This document shows, piece by piece, positions 36,233 to 46,000 of a DNA stretch of 64,000 nt (within the stretch, counting starts at the first letter, position 1; each line of letters starts with the position of its first letter). Source of the DNA: Puccinellia tenuiflora (taxonomy: Eukaryota; Streptophyta; Magnoliopsida; Poales; Poaceae). The stretch spans positions 2,030,414 through 2,094,413 of the forward strand of contig QRDG01000473.1 of assembly GCA_012064385.1 (NCBI GenBank), given 5' to 3'. A program made the translations under genes and the position numbers. Below the pieces are notes generated by a model. The model made no database searches, was not told the origin of the DNA, and saw nothing but the letters and a program-made list of their open reading frames with translations.

Positions 36233-36486
36233 ATGCGTAGACTGGCTGGCTACGCGAGCGACTGGACCGCGCAGTCAGCAACGCGAACTGGTCAGAGATT
36301 TACCCGCATGCGGGAGTACACAACTTGGCAATGACATATCACGCCTTGAAAATTAAATATAGTATCCAATTGGCTGGACACTATATTTAATTTTCTATTC
36401 CTACACATCCCCGATCTTTTGGTCTAGATACTATATTTGAGGCTCAATGACAGACCAAAATATAGTATGCGTAGACTGGCTGGCTA
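36233..36486. repeat. 20-bp direct repeats flanking 214 bp
   Basis: ATGCGTAGACTGGCTGGCTA occurs at 36233-36252 and again at 36467-36486. The inverted repeat at 36348-36395 lies between the copies. Confidence 0.8.
36348..36395. repeat. Perfect 16-bp inverted repeat
   Basis: Arms GAAAATTAAATATAGT (36348-36363) and its exact complement (36380-36395) flank a 16-base spacer. It could be the centre of a small fold-back element or a chance AT-rich hairpin. Confidence 0.8.
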
Positions 36487-36489
36487 TAT

Positions 36490-36773
36490 TTTCATCGCTT
36501 TGCTAGAAAAAACATGATCTATAAAATTCGATACATTTTCGTACCATTTTTGGTTATTTCAAGAAAAGATAATATAGACATAGGTTAACTTATCAAAACA
36601 TAATTGATAAGAACAAATCGATCTCCATACGAGAGTAAATTGCCTTTCCAACATCCAAGCTTTCCTTCAAAACACTTTTAAATTGGATGCCATCCGGAAT
36701 TACGTAATCTTTGTAATGAATAGGAACCCTAGGTATGTAAAAGGCAAGGAACCTGAGTCACAACCGAAAGTTT
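36490..36773 (-). pseudogene. Older LINE (L2), RT fragment downstream of the insertion
   Basis: Minus-strand frames with several frameshifts read like the plant LINE RT region after the YADD box: GSLPFTYLG at the right end, then a lysine-rich part, then MSILSFLEITK and an MFFLAKR remnant. It continues the RT fragment at 42737-42975, from which the younger LINE separates it. Too decayed to code. Confidence 0.7.
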
Positions 36774-36811
36774 TTTTTTTTTTTTTTGAAACGGAACACT
36801 ACTTTATTCCT

Positions 36812-37585
36812 TTAAACATAAGAGCTGGACATATCGCCAGTACATAGATCATTTACAAACTGAGGGAGTTCCGCTACCCAAACATTATAAAGATTATTCC
36901 CTAACAGAACTCCTCTCTTAGCTAGATTATGAGCTACGTAATTACATTCTCTCTTACAAACTGAAATTTTTACATCATCATAAGCAATACTAACTAAAGC
37001 TTTTATTTCTTTGAACAAAGGGCCTAAAGGGGATAGATCATACTCATTTGAAGTGATCGCCTTCTTCAGATTTGCAGCATCAGTTTCCAGTTGTACATGA
37101 CAGCATCCCAGGTTCATTGTACTTTTTACTGCTTGCAAAATTGCATTAGCTTCAGCTTGCATTGCTGATCCAATCCCTTGATTATGTCCACATCCAGCTG
37201 CTACAGGTGTGCCTTGCTCATTCCTGATGATAAATCCCCACCCTCCAGTCTTTGTTTTTTCCTGAAACGCTCCATCTGTGTTAATTTTGATATAATTACA
37301 CACAGGAAGTGTCCAGTTATAAGAGACTTGATTATTTCGAGATGATTCTTTTTTGCCCTTCTCCTTATATTCTAATGCATGAATCAAAATTGAGGAAACC
37401 ACTTGCTGGGAGGTTCTAGTTTTATTACCTGAGTTTGCTTTGTTCCTCTCTGCCCACCATATCCATAAAAGACAGCATATTGTGGTTCTCTCTTCTTCCT
37501 TCAGATTTAGGATTGCTTCAAGCAAGGCCTTGGCATTTTGACATTCACAAAGTTTTATCCTTATAGACTCCATTTGGAGTTGTCT
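36812..37585 (-). pseudogene. LINE ORF2 C-terminal RNase H domain
   Basis: This is the same frame as the RT part (37586-40150), separated by one TGA at 37586-37588 where relatives have a Trp codon. The domain is the plant RVT_3-type RNase H: INTDGAFQEKTKTGGWGFIIRN carries the first catalytic Asp, QAEANAILQAVKS the Glu, and QLETDAANL the second Asp. CNYVAHNLAKRG ends the fold. It removes RNA from the RNA-DNA hybrid during target-primed reverse transcription. All expected acidic residues are visible, so the domain is intact apart from being cut off by the stop. The first Met of the isolated frame (37573) is not thought to be a real start. Confidence 0.9.
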
Positions 37586-40150
37586 TCAAATTGACTTGAC
37601 CATCTTACATTTTAGAAAGACATGCCCTCCATCTTCATCCAATCTCCAGCAAAGAGGACATCTTGTATCTACTTTCATACCTCTTCTTTTCTGGTTCATT
37701 CGAAATGGTAGAGTATTAGTAGTCAATCTCCACAGAAAATGTAACACCTTGTTTGGAAGAGAAAGAGACCATAGTTTCTTCCATTGAAACTTTACCTGAT
37801 CATTGTCATCTTGAGAACTAGATGGATTTCCATGCACAGATATATGGGCCTCCCAATCTCTAGCTACTTTATAAGCCGATTTAACAGAAAACAGGCCTTT
37901 TTTATCATAGTGCCAAGCCGGAAAATCCTCAATCTGATCAAAAATTGGTATTTGTATTATAGCTTCTACATCCTCCTTGTCCAGAGTTTGATTTAGCAGC
38001 TGTGTGTCCCATCCATTTGTGGTTGGATCAATTAACTCTTCCACTCTAGTGAATATATTGTTTTGTTTCCTTGCTATCACCCTTCTTGTGATGCCTCTTG
38101 GAATCCAGGGGTCATCCCAGATATTGATTTTACTTCCATTCCCAACTCTCCAGATTATTCCTTTATTCAGCAGATCCACACCTTTAAGAATACTTCTCCA
38201 AGTGTAGGACATACCGTTGACAGGCCCAGCTTTGAGAATTTGACCATCTGGAAAATATTTAGCTGCTAATACTCTTGTACACAAAGCCTCTGGATTATTT
38301 AGTAAACGCCAGGCTTGTTTAGCTAACATTGCCATATTGAAGTGGTAAAGGTTTCTGAAACCTAAACCACCATCTTTCTTTGGGAGGGTCATTTTTTCCC
38401 AACTTACCCAGTGCATCCCATTTTCTTTTTCCACTTGGCTCCACCAGAATCTGCAAACCATGGTGCTCACTTGATCACAGAAACTTTTTGTAAGATCAAA
38501 GCATGCCATTGCATATACAGGAACAGCTTGTGCTACCGCTTTGATAAGAATTTCTTTACCAGCTTTTGAAAGCAACTTTTCTTTCCATCCTTGTATATAC
38601 TTCCAGATTCTTTCTTTGAGATATGCAAAGGTTCTGCTTTTTGATCTGCCAATATACACTGGTAGACCAAGATATTTCCCAGATAGGCCTTCTCTGTTAA
38701 TACTTAGGACAGTCTTCACTTTCTCCCTGTTTTGCTTTTTTGTGTTTTTGCTAAACGCCACTGAAGATTTTTCCTTGTTGATCATCTGTCCTGAACATCT
38801 CTCATATTCATTTAAAATATTGTGAACTTCTTGAGCATTCTTTTCATCCGCTTCAATTAAGAGAAGAGAATCGTCAGCAAATAATAAATGGTTAATGCTG
38901 GGAGCATTGTTGCAAATTTTTATACCTCTTAGTCTGCCTCTTCTTTCTGCCTCTTGTAACATTGCTGAAAAACCTTCAGCACATATGAGAAATAAATAGG
39001 GTGATAAAGGATCTCCTTGTCTAAGCCCTCTTTGAGGAATTATCATATCAGTCACATCCTGGTTTATCTTGATTTGATATTTCACTGTGGATACACAATT
39101 CATTATTAGCTCCACCCATTTTCTTCTAAACCCAAGCTTTAGCAACATACCTTTCAAGAATTTCCATTCTACCCTGTCATATGCTTTGCTCATATCCAAT
39201 TTGAGTGCTGCATATCCTGGACCACCTCTTCTTTTATTCTGTAAAAAATGTGTCAGTTCATATGCAAGTAATATGTTATCTGAAATTATGCGTCCTGGGA
39301 CAAAGGCGCTTTGATTATGCAAAATAATGCTTGGCATTATAAATTTTAATCTGTTTGTGATTACCTTTGAGACCACCTTGTACACGACATTGCATAAACT
39401 AATTGGTCTCAACTCTTTCATATTTTTTGGCTTTCTCGTCTTGGGTATGAGCACAACTAATGTATTGTTCCATCCTTCCGGCATTCTTCCCCCATTAAGT
39501 ACCTTTTGCACTTCTGCTATTACTTGTTCACCCACAATACTCCAGAATTTCTTGTAGAAGATAGATGGCATTCCATCAGGCCCTGGAGCTTTTAAGTCTC
39601 CGATATTGTCTAAGGCAGCCTTTATTTCTTCATAAGAATACTCCGCTTCCAGCATATTATTCATCTCCTCACTTACTTTCCTCGGTACTATTCTCAAGAT
39701 GTTATCTATGTTTTGATCTGAATATGTGGTAAACAAATTAAGGAAGTAACTTGTGGTGTATTCTTTGAGTTGCTCTCTTTCCTGGACCCATGTTCCATCT
39801 TCCTTCTGAAGTTTTTCAACTTTATTTCTTCTCCTTCTTTCCGAGGCAAATGCATGAAAATAGGTTGTATTCTTGTCACCTTTCTGTAACCAATTTGCAT
39901 GAGCTCTTTGTTTCCAAAAGGTATCCAATTGATCTTCAAGTCTTCTTAGCTTTTCCTTCAAAAGATGTTCTTTGTGTACTGATTCTGGGTTTATATCCCT
40001 TCTTCTGACCCTTTCCAATTCCCTTTTCTTCTCTTTAATTCTTTTATGGAGATCTCCCAACACGTTCCTATCCCAATTCTTTAGGTTAGATGCCACTTCC
40101 CTTAACCCTTCCATAAGGTTCCCTCCCTGTTTTATTTTGAATTGTTCCAT
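37586..40150 (-). pseudogene. LINE ORF2 reverse transcriptase and zf-RVT region
   Basis: This 854-codon open frame begins with Lys/Arg-rich helices. The RT domain follows: LKAPGPDGMPSIFYKKFW, LRPISLCNVVYKVVSKVI, QSAFVPGRIISDNILLAYE, ALKLDMSKAYDRVEW (first catalytic Asp), RGLRQGDPLSPYLF and HLLFADDSLLL (the [F/Y]ADD active site). After the RT come thumb-like sequences (SGKYLGLPVYIGRSK) and a zinc-binding region (FLWRLTTNTLPF, CPLCWRLDEDGGHVFLKC). The frame is joined to the endonuclease only through a frameshift near 40140 and ends at the TGA at 37586-37588, before RNase H. The RT core itself is uninterrupted. Confidence 0.93.
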
Positions 40151-40950
40151 GCTTCTTTTACTACCTCTTCACATGTTTCTTCTTGGAGCCATTTTGCTTC
40201 AAATCTGAACTGGCTAGCACCTGAACTTTGTTTTTCTTCATAATGTCCTGCTCCTGTCAACATTATTAGCGGCCTATGATCTGAATGCCTCTGATCACCA
40301 TTTATTACTTTGTAGCTCTTAAATCTATTACACCAAGCTGTCGATCCTAGTGCTCTGTCTAGTCTCTCCTTTATATATTTCCTCGGATCCCAGCTGTTAT
40401 TTCGCCAAGTGTATTTATCTCCGTTGAAACCCAGGTCTCTTAAGCCACAGTCTTCTATTGTCCATCTGAAATTGTCCATTTGCTTCTGAGATCTTGGAGA
40501 TCCACCCTTTTTTTCATGACTAAACATTACTTCATTAAAATCTCCCATGCATAGCCATGGTAGATTATTTTGTTTATGTAGGATGCGCATTAACTTCCAG
40601 GTGATCTCCCTTTTATCAGTAGCTGGTTCTCCATAGACTCCTGTAAACCTCCATCTGAAACCATCTTCCTCTTCTATTACCACATCAATGTGATATCTAG
40701 AATAACAACAGAGCTTGACATTGATTTCTCTTTTCCAAAACATGACTATTCCCCCACTTTTTCCATCACTATCTTTGACAACCACACCATACATGCCCAA
40801 TAATCTTTTGAATCTGCCAATTTTTGATTCAGTCATTTTTGTTTCACAAAGGAAGAGCACATCGGGGTCCTCTTGCTTCTGGAAATCCAGAAGCCCACGA
40901 ACTGCCGGGTCGTTCCCCAGTCCCCGGCAGTTCCATGCTGCAAGTCTCAT
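40132..40950 (-). CDS. LINE ORF2 N-terminal AP-like endonuclease
   Basis: The frame is 272 codons and starts ATGAG, with the ATG overlapping the ORF1 stop (ATGA). The endonuclease/exonuclease/phosphatase fold motifs are in order: WNCRGLGN (Asn), LFLCETKM (Glu), WLCMGDFNEV (Asp and Asn), RLDRALGS and SDHRPLIM (Asp-His pair). The enzyme nicks the target DNA to prime reverse transcription. The frame ends at 40132 because of a frameshift near 40140; in an intact element it would run into the RT frame at 40150. The catalytic set looks complete. Confidence 0.92.
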   Translation of the reverse strand: MRLAAWNCRGLGNDPAVRGLLDFQKQEDPDVLFLCETKMTESKIGRFKRLLGMYGVVVKDSDGKSGGIVMFWKREINVKLCCYSRYHIDVVIEEEDGFRWRFTGVYGEPATDKREITWKLMRILHKQNNLPWLCMGDFNEVMFSHEKKGGSPRSQKQMDNFRWTIEDCGLRDLGFNGDKYTWRNNSWDPRKYIKERLDRALGSTAWCNRFKSYKVINGDQRHSDHRPLIMLTGAGHYEEKQSSGASQFRFEAKWLQEETCEEVVKEAWNNSK

Positions 40951-42380
40951 TGGGCCCCGCCGGGCTGTCCCTGCAGCCCAGCGATCTCAAGTTTAGTGTT
41001 ATGGTAAGTAGAACCCTCCTCCGACTGTGCCTCCTTGTCCACGTCCATTTTTGCTTTCTTTATAATGCCTAGCTCATCATCAATCTCCATTAATTCTGCA
41101 TTTCTTTTTTTTGGCTCCTGATCCTTTCCCTCATCATGTTTTCTCTGATCTATGGCTCTTGCTCTGTTATGTCTCTTGAAGGTTTTGTGGGTCTTCCCTT
41201 CTTTGCTTCTGTCATGTTGGCTTCCTTGATATTTGTGTTCTTCTCCTTCCTTCTTGTCTTCTTCTAGCTTTCCTTTTTCTATGTCTTTATTCTTGATCAA
41301 TTCACTTTTTGCTTCACACAATAGTAATTTCTCTTTTCTCTCCTTTTCTCCTACACTTTCTTTTGGACTAACTCCTTCTATGTTGTCTTCCTTTATGTTG
41401 CTGACTGTATCCTTTCTCCATGAAGGCCTGTCACTCCCTTGATTGCTCCCATCACTTCCCAAGCTGTTAGATAGCCAGAAGTTGCCTTTATCACTGGAAT
41501 TTCCTCCTTTACTCTCTCTTGGACTGTTCTTGATGATAATTGCTCTAAGCCACGGTCCATACTGTCTTCTGCCATCATTACCTTCACTGCTTGGGCACGC
41601 TTTCTCTGTGTGGCCTATGATGCCACACTTATAACAGAAATCTGGCAGGTATTCATATTTCAGTGTGACTATTTTTTCCTCTATTCCTTCTGTATTTCCT
41701 GACCCAATCTGATTACCTTCGTCATCTTCGTCTTCAATTTCAAGGGTAGTAAATCTCATCAAAGGAACTGTGATGTCTAGCCTGATCTTAACTCTGAGAA
41801 ATTCTCCTCTGGCTTCACCGTCCTCATCCAGATCCACATCCAAATATTCACCAATTTGCTCTCCTACTAGTCTCCCCGTATCTTGATTCATCATCCCCAT
41901 CGGTATACCATACGCCCTTACCCAAATGGGAATTGACTTGAACTCATATTCATCTATTGTTTTGTTTGGCTGAAAATCTTCCATAACTATCAGGCTACCA
42001 TTAAAATCCCATGGACCATTCTGCACAGCCTTTTTCTTGCTAGCTTCATCATAGAAGGAAAATAGGAATCTATTTCTACCCTTATCTCTGCATTCTATTC
42101 CATACATTGGACTCCATATAGCTCCTAAAGTTTTCTTAACATATTCATCTCTAACTGGTCTCTCTGATAGGATCTTACCCACTGCCTGAAGCTTCCCTGA
42201 AGATTGCGCACAGGCTTGCTTCCTTCCTATCTTGATGCTTCTCTTTTCAGCTTCCGAGAGCTTCAAGTTCTTGAACTTACCTTCTACTCCTCCCAACTCA
42301 GAGCTTTTTTGATCCCCCATGCTTGCTCCTTCCGACCTGGGTTCCGGTGCGACAGCACCTGCCCCGGCCTTCTCCTCCAA
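40947..42380 (-). CDS. LINE ORF1 RNA-binding protein
   Basis: The frame is open for 477 codons. Residues about 85-200 match the plant DUF4283-type RNA-binding domain (RNRFLFSFYDEASKKKAVQNG, then WDFNGSLIVMEDFQPN and IPIWVRAYGIPMGMMN). A CCHC zinc knuckle, CYKCGIIGHTEKAC, follows at about residues 263-276. The C-terminal third is charged and low in complexity, rich in Lys/Glu and probably disordered. The product should coat the LINE RNA. A second Met at residue 21 is an alternative start. Its stop overlaps the ORF2 start by four bases. Confidence 0.92.
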   Translation of the reverse strand: MEEKAGAGAVAPEPRSEGASMGDQKSSELGGVEGKFKNLKLSEAEKRSIKIGRKQACAQSSGKLQAVGKILSERPVRDEYVKKTLGAIWSPMYGIECRDKGRNRFLFSFYDEASKKKAVQNGPWDFNGSLIVMEDFQPNKTIDEYEFKSIPIWVRAYGIPMGMMNQDTGRLVGEQIGEYLDVDLDEDGEARGEFLRVKIRLDITVPLMRFTTLEIEDEDDEGNQIGSGNTEGIEEKIVTLKYEYLPDFCYKCGIIGHTEKACPSSEGNDGRRQYGPWLRAIIIKNSPRESKGGNSSDKGNFWLSNSLGSDGSNQGSDRPSWRKDTVSNIKEDNIEGVSPKESVGEKERKEKLLLCEAKSELIKNKDIEKGKLEEDKKEGEEHKYQGSQHDRSKEGKTHKTFKRHNRARAIDQRKHDEGKDQEPKKRNAELMEIDDELGIIKKAKMDVDKEAQSEEGSTYHNTKLEIAGLQGQPGGAQ

Positions 42381-42736
42381 ACGGCTTCTCCTCTTTCTCT
42401 CTTTTCCCTTCTTCCTTCTCTCTTTGCTTCCGCCTGGATTTCTTCCCTCACCTAGAAATCAGCTTCTCCTCCAAACAGTTGCTTTCCCTTTCCCTTATCT
42501 CACCCCCGCCTTTCCTTCCCAAGCTTGGCTCCGGTGTGGGATTCGGCCTTGGGATTGAACTCCAATCTCTGAAGAAGTGATTTGGGTTTGTGGATTTGTG
42601 GATTTGTGGTCAACTCGTGCTGAACCGATTGGCAAGGTCAGCCGAACTCAGAGGAACTTGGGATCGCCTCGAAGTTGCCAGATGCGGCACTGTGCCGTCA
42701 CGTGCGGACGGACCTCTTGTGTGTGGCCTGGTTAGT
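42381..42736 (-). promoter_or_regulatory. LINE 5' untranslated region and probable internal promoter
   Basis: The 356 bases between the target duplication and ORF1 are purine-rich on the minus strand near the start codon and contain three copies of ACAAATCC-like sequence (42590-42610). The presence of this region supports a full-length copy. The promoter role is inferred from LINE biology. Confidence 0.55.
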
Positions 42737-42975
42737 AACCGAAAGTTTGTTTGTATTGTTGTTCCTTGTCTATTGCATTTCCAAAACAGTATAACTCCCA
42801 CTTATGAAACTTAGACTTCACACCGAAAAGTTGTTCAAGTATACATAGAATTAATTTGATGTTAACAACCTTCTCACGATCATGTTGAACAAATAAAATA
42901 GTGTCGTCATGATATTGTAAAATGGACACCCTCTACTAAATGTGGGATGAGACCACCTACTTGATCATCCTGATT
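42737..42975 (-). pseudogene. Older LINE (L2), RT fragment with YADD-like box
   Basis: The minus-strand reading includes QVGGLIPHLVEG, SILQYHDDTILFVQHD (the YADD box, with His for Ala) and ILCILEQLFGVKSKFHKWEL, all typical of plant LINE RT. It is cut at 42737 by the younger LINE and picks up again at 36773. The fragment upstream of 42975 is lost. Confidence 0.82.
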
Positions 42976-43052
42976 TGGGCCTGATTTGTAACGTAGGGGA
43001 GAGATGGAAAGCCGGGTTGGGCCTCATTTGTAACCTGAGGGAGAGATGGAAA
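42976..43052. repeat. Imperfect tandem duplication, unit about 43 bp
   Basis: The sequence GGGCCTGATTTGTAACGTAG and GGGCCTCATTTGTAACCTGA, each followed by GGGAGAGATGGAAAG or nearly so, occurs twice in a row. Confidence 0.7.
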
Positions 43053-43529
43053 GGCCCAATAGACAGCTCGCCCAGAACAAGACCATGACGTCCAGAAAAA
43101 ATCCCCACCGGCCGCTGGACATATCGGATACCATGTGACTTTTTTCTGGACCGGGGCTCAGGGCGTGTGACTTTGAACCGGTCAAATTAAAACTGAATGG
43201 CCGAATGATATGGTGGTTGAGATGTTAGACAAACCCGATTATGGGAAAACTAGTACTCACTCCGATCCGAAAAAAACGTCGCACCTCATACGTACGAGTC
43301 GGTATATATTAAGTTGTTTCCTGGCGCCAGTTTTAACGGGTAGGAGGAAGTAGCGTACGTGCACACGAAAGATGCTTTCGAACGGAAAGCAAAAATCCAA
43401 CATATCTCATTCAGACGTCCCGTTCAAACAAAAAAAAAAATTCGACGTGACGCGATTTGCATGCAACGAGAGGCGGTCAGCGCAGCCGGGCGGGGCACCA
43501 ATAATGCTACACCTACGTAAAAGAACCTA
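43053..43529. other. Intergenic DNA with a MITE end fragment
   Basis: No gene is seen. At 43256-43283 the sequence TACTCACTCCGATCCG resembles one Stowaway end, but the matching end is not found nearby, so it is probably a truncated copy. Tracts of A at 43267 and 43429 interrupt the rest. Confidence 0.35.
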
Positions 43530-43786
43530 CTCCCTCCGTCATCAAATAAGTGTACGTTTAGACATGTCTTAAGTCCAACTTTATTAATTTTGACCAACTT
43601 TTTAGAAAAATGTAACAACATTTATGACACTAAATTAATATCGTTTGATAGATCTTGACATGTAGTTTAATAATATAGTAATTTGATGTCACATATGTTG
43701 CTAATTTTGTGTAAAATTTTGGTTAAATTTGAAAATATTTAACTTCCAAAAAAGGAAAACGCACACTTATTCGCGGACGGAGGGAG
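43530..43786. mobile_element. Stowaway MITE 3
   Basis: A 257-bp element with ends CTCCCTCCGTC and GGACGGAGGGAG and TA on both sides. Its termini match each other better than those of the other two MITEs here, so it may be the youngest. Confidence 0.9.
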
Positions 43787-44756
43787 TATGAGAAGATGCT
43801 ACGGGCTGACGTGCCTGTCCGACCTGGAGCGCTCGATCCGCTCGCGTGAAAATAGAAAGAAGTGGGCACGGAAAAAAAAGGTCAATCCCCACCCATTTCA
43901 CTCAGGCTATGACCGACGGCGGGCCGTAGAGATTGTCGGCGCGAGCGGCAAGGTCCGCGAGGCGGCGTGAGGCGCCAAGTGCCCAGCTACATGCGGCACG
44001 GCGAGGCGAGCTCCTCCCCGGTGGTGGCCCGACATGGTGATTTATTCCGACCAGTGGTGGCAGCGGCCGGAGGACACGGACACGCCCTAGTCTCCGTACA
44101 AGTCGTGGACTCTCCAAGGTCGGAGGCCGCCGGTGAGGCGGCGGCCACGCTAATGGCGGACCTGGTCTCCAAGGACGCAAGTACCTGAACTTTCTGCTTC
44201 ACAACCGTGTGACTGAATTCAGCAAACAAGTTCAGCTAGGACGACAAACAGGCAGGAGCTGAGACGGAGTTCAAGTTATGCAGATGCTTTACATCGAGCC
44301 ATAGCTCTGTATCTTAATTGCAGGAGCATTTGGGAGGAAAGACATAATCATGAATAGCATAGAAAATTATGTACGCAGTGTGCTGGGTTATGAGTTGTTC
44401 AGTCCTGTACTCTACAGTTTTAGTGCTATACCTCTACTTGTCAGATTCAGTAAATATATGAGAAGCATTGGCTCTTCATCAATTATATAAAGATTGTGAA
44501 GCTTGTCCTTGTAACTTGTTCTGAGTTCTGGTCATGAACGGTGAAATACCATATGATGGAAAATCCATTTCAGTTTTAGTTTGTGGAACTGTTGTTATTT
44601 ATTCGAAATGGCAAAAAGGAGTGCCTAGGATTTACTCATAGCTTCACTGAAATTTCAGGTGCACAAGCAAAAATCGCACTGAAGTTCCATCATTGAAACT
44701 TCCTGGTCGATCAATTCCGAACGAGAAAGAACAGAAGGCGAGCGTACTGGCCGATC
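43787..44756. other. GC-rich then AT-rich unassigned region
   Basis: The stretch 43800-44190 is GC-rich with short frames on both strands (plus 43967-44188, minus 43902-44180). 44200-44690 reads like AT-rich 3' untranslated DNA. It could be what remains of a small host gene, but no family is recognised and the frames overlap on opposite strands, so no CDS is called. Confidence 0.3.
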
Positions 44757-45456
44757 TTTTTTTTTTAACAGAAAAAGATTTCATTTATTTAACAGCAACG
44801 TACATAGACAAGTTTACATTGCAAGATGCAAAGAAGAGCAGCTACATCTTCATGGAGGCAAGGATTATTGCCTGAATCTAAACACCTGAAAGTAAAAGGT
44901 GAGTTTTGCAGCTTTAGTGCAAGCTTTGCTTGGTAATGAGCTCTGAAATTGATTTCCCTGTTTATATGATAGATTCTTGATGCCTCATAAGCTGACGAGC
45001 CTGCAATCTGAGCAAGTTGCGGTCTGATAGACCAATGTCCTGGAGCTTGTATCATATTATGTGATGCTACAACAGCTGCCAAGGTAGCATTATCTGTCAA
45101 ACAGGTTGGCTGTTGTAGATGAAGAATTTCAGCAACCTGGTATGCCAATGAAAGGCCCAAGGCCTCCGCCTGGATAGCAGATGTCACTGGCGGAGATATG
45201 GCTGAGATGCAAAGTCTGGAACAACGTCGATCTTCTCCCAGCTGCACAACCACCCCTAGTCCTGCACTCACCGGTTGATTATCTGCATTTGGAGACCATG
45301 CTGCATCTGAAAATATGATAGGGCCTGGAATGCTAGCTATGTCCGCAATAGTTCTTCCAGGAGTTGTTGATGTTTGTTGGGCCAGATGATTTTGTTCTTG
45401 CTTCGAATCTTACCGAGAATCGCCGATCAATCCTGAATGAGAACAATAGTGAAGCA
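44757..45456 (-). mobile_element. 5'-truncated LINE tail with RNase H domain
   Basis: The minus strand has a poly-A tract (T run at 44757-44766 on the plus strand) preceded by a 160-codon frame, 44789-45271. The frame reads VSAGLGVVVQLG, QAEALGLSLAYQVAEIL, LTDNATLAAVVAS and INREINFRAHYQAKLAL, a plant LINE RNase H. Upstream, to about 45410, the frame extends with PGPIIFSDAAWSP, which contains the first catalytic Asp. GCCGATCT stands beside the T run and again near 45458, a possible target duplication, although a similar GCCGATC at 45423 makes the right end uncertain. Confidence 0.7.
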
Positions 45457-45700
45457 GCCGATCTCTCTTCGATCCTGAGACGCTGTAACATTCTCTCTGT
45501 TTTCTCCGGTAAATCGCTGGAACATTTTTTTTCTGGCCAATTGTTTATATTTTCACGCAAGCAAATTGTGGGACTACGAGAAGTAAATTGCTCGACCAGT
45601 TTTTTTGGTGCCCACTTCCTTCTATTTCTAGCGAGACAGGTAGGATGGCACGTCAGCCCGTGGCCCTTTTCCCATAGGTTTTTTTCGTAGATGTAGCATT
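45457..45700. other. Unassigned intergenic DNA
   Basis: No convincing gene or repeat. Small frames on both strands have no recognisable motif. Confidence 0.4.
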
Positions 45701-46000
45701 AGAGCATGGTTAATAGTATAGCCAACTGTTGGTTATAAATTGTCGCCATGTCATCTATAGCTAATATTAGAAATGACTCATATAATAAAGTGGGCTCTAA
45801 GGTTAGCTATTAGGTTATTAGTTTGTACTTATAATCTTCTCTCTATCTCTCTCCTCGTATTTATTGAATCTACATAGAAGTCCGCGTATAGCTAGGCTCT
45901 TGCATGAGAGCCCACTCGCTCTACTTTTCCATATCTCTCTCCTCCACATAGGATAAAATGCCACGTAGACGGGTTATAAGCCCACTATTATACTTGCTCT
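45701..46000. mobile_element. MITE-like element with AGAGCA ends
   Basis: The 300-bp segment begins AGAGCATGGTTAATAGTATA and its end, read in reverse complement, begins AGAGCAAGTATAATAGT. The interior has no coding potential and contains repeated CTCTCTC stretches. The ends resemble Tourist/Harbinger-type grass MITEs. No clear target duplication is visible, so the class is tentative. Confidence 0.55.

Larger units (their letters stand above)
36774..42736 (-). mobile_element. Almost full-length non-LTR retrotransposon (L1-type LINE with RNase H)
   Basis: The element is 5.96 kb, with a poly-A tail on its 3' side (T tract 36771-36787 on the plus strand), a 5' untranslated region, ORF1 and ORF2. 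It is flanked by AACCGAAAGTTT at 36762-36773 and 42737-42748, a 12-bp target duplication that confirms both ends. It inserted into the RT gene of an older LINE. ORF2 has one frameshift and one nonsense codon; ORF1 is open. Confidence 0.95.

Noticed and set aside
37596..42580. Plus-strand ORFs over the LINE (Ser/Phe/Leu-rich)
   Set aside because: They are antisense shadows of ORF1 and ORF2; the minus-strand domains explain the open frames.
43256..43283. A fourth Stowaway MITE
   Set aside because: Only one end is recognisable and no inverted partner is found within about 500 bases; kept only as a possible fragment.
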